NCBI GenBank assembly: GCA_963813355.1
Contig: CAWEYS010000012.1
Location: 1 to 64,000 of the forward strand
Reading direction: 5' to 3'
Source: DATAGF01 sp963813355
GTDB lineage: Bacteria; Actinomycetota; Thermoleophilia; Miltoncostaeales; Miltoncostaeaceae
DNA length: 64,000 nt
This document shows, piece by piece, positions 60,471 to 64,000 of the stretch (position 1 is the stretch's first letter; every line of letters begins with the position of its first letter). The notes below the pieces were generated by a model, which saw nothing but the letters and a program-made list of their open reading frames with translations, had not been told where the DNA came from and did not search any database. The translations under genes were made by a program, and so were the position numbers.

Positions 60471-61267
60471 TAGGCCGAGTCAACCCTGCCGCCGCTCACG
60501 TCGACGACGGTGGCCGTCATCGACGCGGCCAGGTCGGACGCGAGGACGGCGGCCAGGCCGGCCACCTCGGCCGGGCTCGGAAGGCGCCCGAGCAGCGTGC
60601 CGGCCTCCATCCCCGACACGAGCTCCTCCGGCGACACGCCCGCGCCCGGGGCGATCATGTCCGTGACCTCTCCGATCAGCGGCGTCTCGGGCATGGCGTG
60701 CGAGCGCAGGCAGAGGACGCGCACCCCGCGCGGGCCGAGCTCGGCGGCGAGCCCGCGCGTGAGGGCCTCGACGGCCGCCCAAGCCGGCCCCATGCCGCCG
60801 ACCAGCGGGAGCGCGACCCGCGCCGGGATCGCGGTGAGCGTCAGGATCACGCCGGAGCCCTGGGCGGCCATGCGCCGCCCCGCGGCCGTCGCCGTGAGGA
60901 AGTGCGTCCGCGCGTAGGCCGCGATCGGCGAGCCGAACCGCTCGGGCGAGAGCTCCAGCAGCGGGGTGCCCTGGAGCCCGCGCTGCGGGACCCCGACCGC
61001 GTTGAGGCTGACGTCGATGCGTCCCGCCCGCGCGGCGACGGCGGCCATGTGCTCCTCGACGGCCGCGGCGTCGAGGGCGTCCACGGCCGCCGCCTCGGCG
61101 ACGCCGCCCATCGCGCGGATGTCCGCGGCCGCCGCCTCGACGGGGCCGGCCCGCCGGCCGGCCAGGAACAGGCGCGCGCCCTCGCGCGCGAACGCCCGGG
61201 CGACCGCGCCGCCCACGGATCCCCCGGCGCCGTGGACCACCGCGACCCGGCCCTCGAGAAGGGTCAT
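60470..61267 (-). CDS. SDR-fold protein lacking the catalytic Tyr/Lys
   Basis: 265 residues. The Rossmann start has VAVVHGAGGSVGGAVARAFA, then RLFLAGRRAG and the strand ending SLNAVGVPQRGL. Where SDRs have YxxxK it has MGPAWAAVEALTRGLAAELG, so both catalytic residues are absent; the Ser is also replaced (LTLTAIPAR). C-terminal MTATVVDVSGGRVDSA is normal. It may be a non-catalytic or altered-chemistry SDR. Third gene of the ArsR-AHSA1-SDR operon (ATGA overlap). Its stop TAG comes from the CTAG bordering fold-back copy 2. Confidence 0.85.
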   Translation of the reverse strand: MTLLEGRVAVVHGAGGSVGGAVARAFAREGARLFLAGRRAGPVEAAAADIRAMGGVAEAAAVDALDAAAVEEHMAAVAARAGRIDVSLNAVGVPQRGLQGTPLLELSPERFGSPIAAYARTHFLTATAAGRRMAAQGSGVILTLTAIPARVALPLVGGMGPAWAAVEALTRGLAAELGPRGVRVLCLRSHAMPETPLIGEVTDMIAPGAGVSPEELVSGMEAGTLLGRLPSPAEVAGLAAVLASDLAASMTATVVDVSGGRVDSA

Positions 61268-61758
61268 GGCCGGAGGAGCCCGTGGTAGTCGGACCGGAGG
61301 GCCTCGTAGCGCCGCGACCAGCGCTCGGCGATCCCCTCGCGGCCCTCGAGGGCCTCCCCGAGGGCGGTCAGGTGGGCGTCCCAGCCCGCGCCCATGCTGA
61401 CGGCCGCGCCCTCCGGAATCTCGCGGTGGTCGAGCACGAGCGCGGAGCCCGCGCCGGACGGGCGGATCTCCACGCTCAGGAGCGAGCGCCCGTCGCGGTC
61501 GGCCCACTCCACCTCCAGGAGGCGCGGGGGCTCCCAGGCGAGGACGGTGCCGTCGGCGCCCTGGCCGCGGTCCCACCTCAGCCCGAAGGCGCCGCCGACG
61601 CGGGGCTCCAGGACCGCGTCGGCGAGCAGCCAGCGGCGGATCGACTCGGGCTCGGTGAGCGCGGCCCAGACCTCCTCCGGGGGGGCGGCGTACGCCCGCT
61701 CGAACCTGAGGGCGACCCGTCCGCCCTCCACCTGGACCCGGCCGAGCCCGCCGCTCAC
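61264..61758 (-). CDS. SRPBCC/AHSA1 domain protein
   Basis: 164 residues: RVALRFERAYAAPPEEVWAA, LTEPESIRRWL, GGAFGLRWDRGQGADGTVLA and a helical end in ERWSRRYEALRSDYHGLL. The AHSA1/START-like fold binds hydrophobic ligands and is very commonly paired with an ArsR regulator as here. Overlaps both neighbours by 4 nt, so the three genes are translated together. Confidence 0.9.
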   Translation of the reverse strand: MSGGLGRVQVEGGRVALRFERAYAAPPEEVWAALTEPESIRRWLLADAVLEPRVGGAFGLRWDRGQGADGTVLAWEPPRLLEVEWADRDGRSLLSVEIRPSGAGSALVLDHREIPEGAAVSMGAGWDAHLTALGEALEGREGIAERWSRRYEALRSDYHGLLRP

Positions 61759-62069
61759 CGCTGCTCCCGGCGACGGCGGTGGATCTCGGTCTCGAGGGCG
61801 TCGAGCCGGTTGGCCCAGAAGCCGCGGTAGCGCTCGAGCCAGGCGTCGAGCTCGGCGAGCGGGGCGGGATCAAGCGAGTAGATGCGCCGCGTCCCCTCCT
61901 CGCGGGCCCGGACGAGCCCGTGGCCGCGCAGCACCCGCAGGTGCCGCGAGACCCCCGGCCGGCTGGTCCGGAAGTGCCCGGCGATGTCGCCCGCGCTCCG
62001 CTCGCCCTCGGCGAGCAGCTCGACGATCCGGCGGCGGGTGGGGTCGGCGAGGGCCTCGATCGCGTCCAC
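61755..62069 (-). CDS. ArsR-family transcriptional regulator
   Basis: 104 residues. The winged helix begins MDAIEALADPTRRRIVELLA, has AGDIAGHFRTSRPGVSRHLR as recognition helix and GTRRIYSLDPAPLAELDAWL as wing and dimer region. No Cys pair for metal binding, so it is the SdpR/YczG-like type. A palindrome lies just upstream (62088-62103). First gene of the operon. Confidence 0.95.
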   Translation of the reverse strand: MDAIEALADPTRRRIVELLAEGERSAGDIAGHFRTSRPGVSRHLRVLRGHGLVRAREEGTRRIYSLDPAPLAELDAWLERYRGFWANRLDALETEIHRRRREQR

Positions 62070-62087
62070 GACCCGATGTGTACCACG

Positions 62088-62103
62088 AATGTTACGTAAC
62101 CGT
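62088..62103. promoter_or_regulatory. GTTACGTAAC palindrome, probable ArsR operator
   Basis: Perfect 10-bp palindrome GTTACGTAAC (62091-62100) 22 bp upstream of the ArsR start, with a further AAGTTAC half-site near 62105-62111. In a GC-rich genome this AT-containing symmetric site stands out and fits an autoregulated ArsR-type promoter. Confidence 0.55.
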
Positions 62104-62852
62104 CAAGTTACTCTGTGCGAGCCGGCGAGCAGCGCGCGGACGCGCGCGGCGGCGTCGTGCACGAGCGGCGGGCCGTGGCCGGTCCCGATCCACTCCACGT
62201 CGCCGACCGTCGCGAGCTCCGACAGGGAGCGCCGGTTGCGCGCCGTGTCGGTCGTCAGGCCGGCCCAGCCGATCTCGAGGCGCGGCCAGGTCACCAGCAC
62301 GTCCCCGGTGAAGAGCGCCCGCTCCTGGGGCCAGTAGAACGAGGTGCTGCCGTCGGTGTGGCCGGGAGTGAGCACGACCTGGAGCGACCCGATGCTGTCG
62401 CCGTGCGCCACCTCCACGTCCACCGTGCAGGCCGGCGCGATGAACGGGTCGAGCAGGGGACGGGGGACGCCCAGCCGCTCGAGGTGGGTCCCGATCGTGA
62501 GGCCGTACTGCAGGTGCAGCACGCGGTAGGGGCGGCGCGGCACCAGCGTGACCGGCGCGCAGGGCTCCTCGCCGGTGATCGTGCGCGCCTCGAACGCGTT
62601 GGCGTAGACCGTCGCCCGGCTCAGCCGGCTCAGGTGGGCGGCGCCCCGGATGTGGGAGCGGTGGGCGTGGGTGAGGACGATGCGCGTCAGGTCCTCGGGA
62701 CCGCGGCCGATCCTCGCGAGCTCCGCCAGGACCACCGCGCCGTCGTCGCCCGAGAGCGTGTCGATCAGGGTGATGCCGCCGTCGATCTCCAGCAGGTAGG
62801 CGTGCACGCGGCCCGCCGTGCCGTCGGTGATGGCGTGGATCGGCCCGGTCAT
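62103..62852 (-). CDS. MBL-fold metallo-hydrolase with altered HxHxDH motif
   Basis: 249 residues. GGITLIDTLSGDD and IVLTHAHRSHIRGAAHLSR correspond to the HxHxDH motif, but the Asp is Ser (HAHRSH). VVLTPGHTDGSTSFYW and ERALFTGDVLVTWPR follow, with GTGHGPPLV near the end. The missing Asp is normally a ligand of the second metal, so a mononuclear site is likely. Substrate unknown. Its ATG overlaps the stop of the upstream haem-peroxidase gene. Confidence 0.85.
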   Translation of the reverse strand: MTGPIHAITDGTAGRVHAYLLEIDGGITLIDTLSGDDGAVVLAELARIGRGPEDLTRIVLTHAHRSHIRGAAHLSRLSRATVYANAFEARTITGEEPCAPVTLVPRRPYRVLHLQYGLTIGTHLERLGVPRPLLDPFIAPACTVDVEVAHGDSIGSLQVVLTPGHTDGSTSFYWPQERALFTGDVLVTWPRLEIGWAGLTTDTARNRRSLSELATVGDVEWIGTGHGPPLVHDAAARVRALLAGSHRVT

Positions 62853-64000
62853 GCGTCGCCGTCCGCGGGCGCGAAGGGGGCGGTGGCGCCCGAGACCCGG
62901 TTGCCGGGCCGGTCCCAGGGCTCGAAGGCGTTCCGCACGTCAGCGATGACCGGCCGCAGGATCGGGAGGTGCTCGGCGATGACCTTCTGCATGGTCCTCT
63001 CCTCGATCCAGCGCATGCCCTGCCGCGAGTAGTGGCGGGGCCCGTAGAGGTCGGTGAAGGCGGGATCCGACTTCAGGCGCCGCGAGGCCATCAGCACGAA
63101 GATGCGGAAGGCGGTCTCGCAGAACCCGAAGCCCTCCGGGAGCGGCTCGGCGTAGAGGCCCACCATGAGGTCAACGCGGTCAACGTCGCCGCCGTAGACG
63201 TCCGCCAGGAGCGCCGCCGCCGCGGCGTCGCCGCCGGTGAGCTCCTCGAAGCTCGCCGCCGGCGGCAGGCGGAGCATGCGGCGGAAGGCGTTGTAGCGCG
63301 GCACGCCGCGCTCGCGGTCGCGCAGGAGGTCGACGGTCGCCAGGTCGATGCGGGGCTCGTCGCCGAGGGCGACGTCGGCCGCGCCGCGGGGCAGGTTCCG
63401 CAGCGTGTCGGGGAAGTTGTGCAGCCGGATCAGCCCCGCCCGGCCCACGCCGAACGACGCCACCAGGTCGCACGCCCGGAACTGGCCCGCCACGACCTGC
63501 GCGGCCGGGCCCAGGAGCTCGGCGAGGCTGCGGTCGGCGAGCCTCGCCCCGTCCTGCGCGCTGACGATGCGCAGCTCGTCGGGGATCAGCGGGTGCATGC
63601 GGTAGACGGCGACGAACTCCTCCGTCAGCGCGTAGGGCACCCCGTGGTCGTCGTGCCGCGAGCCGGGGATGCCGATCAGGAAGTCCCGGCGCGTCAGGCG
63701 GCGCAGCAGGCGCGAGCCCCGCGGCCCCAGCAGCCCGTACCAGTTGCCGCGCATCGCGGCGCGGATGGTGGGGTGGGGGAGCACCGCGGGGGTCCACTCG
63801 ACGGTGTGGATCTTGGCCATCACCGCGGAGTTGACGCGCCGGGCCACGGCGTAGAGCTGGTCGTCGGTGAGGTGCGGATAGGCGGCGGCCAGCCGCGCGC
63901 AGATGGCGTTGTGCTCCCTGGCGAAGAGCCAGTGGAGCAGCCACAGGCCGGTCCACCAGTTGTTGGTGACGCCGCTCCGGGGGTCGCCCGTGACGGGGTC
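62849..64000 (-). CDS. animal-type haem peroxidase/dioxygenase, N-terminus outside window
   Basis: 384 codons visible, entering at the right edge. NNWWTGLWLLHWLFAREHNA, ICARLAAAYPHLTDDQLYAV and AVMAKIHTVEWTPAVL match the haem-peroxidase group that includes alpha-dioxygenases and cyclooxygenase-like fatty-acid oxygenases. AGLIRLHNFPDTLRNL carries the likely proximal His, and GFCETAFRIFVLMASRRL is near the end. It probably oxygenates a fatty acid or similar substrate using a b-type haem. The first gene of an operon with the MBL hydrolase. Confidence 0.85.
   Translation of the reverse strand, partial: DPVTGDPRSGVTNNWWTGLWLLHWLFAREHNAICARLAAAYPHLTDDQLYAVARRVNSAVMAKIHTVEWTPAVLPHPTIRAAMRGNWYGLLGPRGSRLLRRLTRRDFLIGIPGSRHDDHGVPYALTEEFVAVYRMHPLIPDELRIVSAQDGARLADRSLAELLGPAAQVVAGQFRACDLVASFGVGRAGLIRLHNFPDTLRNLPRGAADVALGDEPRIDLATVDLLRDRERGVPRYNAFRRMLRLPPAASFEELTGGDAAAAALLADVYGGDVDRVDLMVGLYAEPLPEGFGFCETAFRIFVLMASRRLKSDPAFTDLYGPRHYSRQGMRWIEERTMQKVIAEHLPILRPVIADVRNAFEPWDRPGNRVSGATAPFAPADGDA

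Overview
The window is very GC-rich (roughly 70-75 % by eye), uses GTG and TTG starts freely, and is packed with 4-nt start/stop overlaps. The protein set (DUF1918, DUF5996, Lin0512 family, MHS-type MFS, MMPL transporter, MalT-like/BTAD regulator, small Cys/Lys-rich proteins) fits a high-GC actinobacterium. My best guess is a Thermoleophilia-type lineage (Gaiellales/Solirubrobacterales), inferred from gene style rather than from any rRNA or marker tree. There is no rRNA, no CRISPR array, no integrase and no complete transposase.

Region 1 (about 1-13 kb) is an accessory, decayed zone. It holds IS21-like end repeats (804-853), a hydrolase remnant (1861-2001), several fragments resembling tRNA 3' ends (2.08, 2.75, 3.89, 9.5 and 12.75 kb) and a 1.1-kb island bounded by 51-bp direct repeats of a tRNA-Ser 3' part. 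It also has a three-copy repeat (0.39, 2.58 and 11.1 kb), an inverted repeat pair (9.6 and 12.5 kb) and a conspicuously AT-rich monooxygenase gene. Ordinary genes are scattered among these: an SDR oxidoreductase, a VOC protein, a YbaK deacylase, a PEBP protein, DUF1918, a SixA-like phosphatase, a hexapeptide protein, a radical-SAM protein, a methyltransferase and a hydrolase.

Region 2 (13-35 kb) carries an MHS transporter and a KamB/NpmA-like 16S rRNA methyltransferase broken by two adjacent in-frame TGA codons. These are followed by a UbiE-like methyltransferase, an MTA phosphorylase, an MBL-rhodanese protein, an epimerase and a GT-C-like membrane protein. An iron(III) ABC importer is split into a binding-protein/permease operon and a distant ATPase gene, next to a DtxR/MntR regulator. 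A flippase-GT2 fusion, an FAD oxidoreductase, a PPIase lipoprotein and an ABC-2 exporter complete the region.

Region 3 (35-48 kb) has a cold-shock protein, IF-1 (apparently with a CTG start), two divergent S51-type peptidases (one with Cys in the nucleophile position), a D12 adenine methylase, a PAP2 phosphatase, tiny conserved-looking proteins, a HerA-like ATPase, a two-component system with a likely autoregulatory direct repeat, and a DHA2 drug-efflux gene.

Region 4 (48-64 kb) is acyl-CoA/regulatory. It holds two AMP-forming synthetases (one PrpE-like), a LuxR regulator, NTF2-like and cupin proteins, an MMPL transporter, a 1115-aa ATPase-BTAD regulator, an ArsR/AHSA1/SDR operon, and a haem peroxidase plus MBL hydrolase at the right edge. 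Two copies of a 160-164-bp fold-back element with terminal inverted repeats (50591-50750 and 60307-60470) sit exactly on CTAG stop-codon tetramers.

Three signals stand out beyond ordinary annotation. (1) The fold-back element pair, with compensatory changes in its arms. (2) Two clusters of CCAATTGG palindromes set exactly 23 bp apart (30.6 and 44.0 kb). (3) At least ten single-base frame breaks in otherwise intact genes, which point either to indel errors in the assembly or to active decay. Protein ends near those breaks should be treated as provisional.
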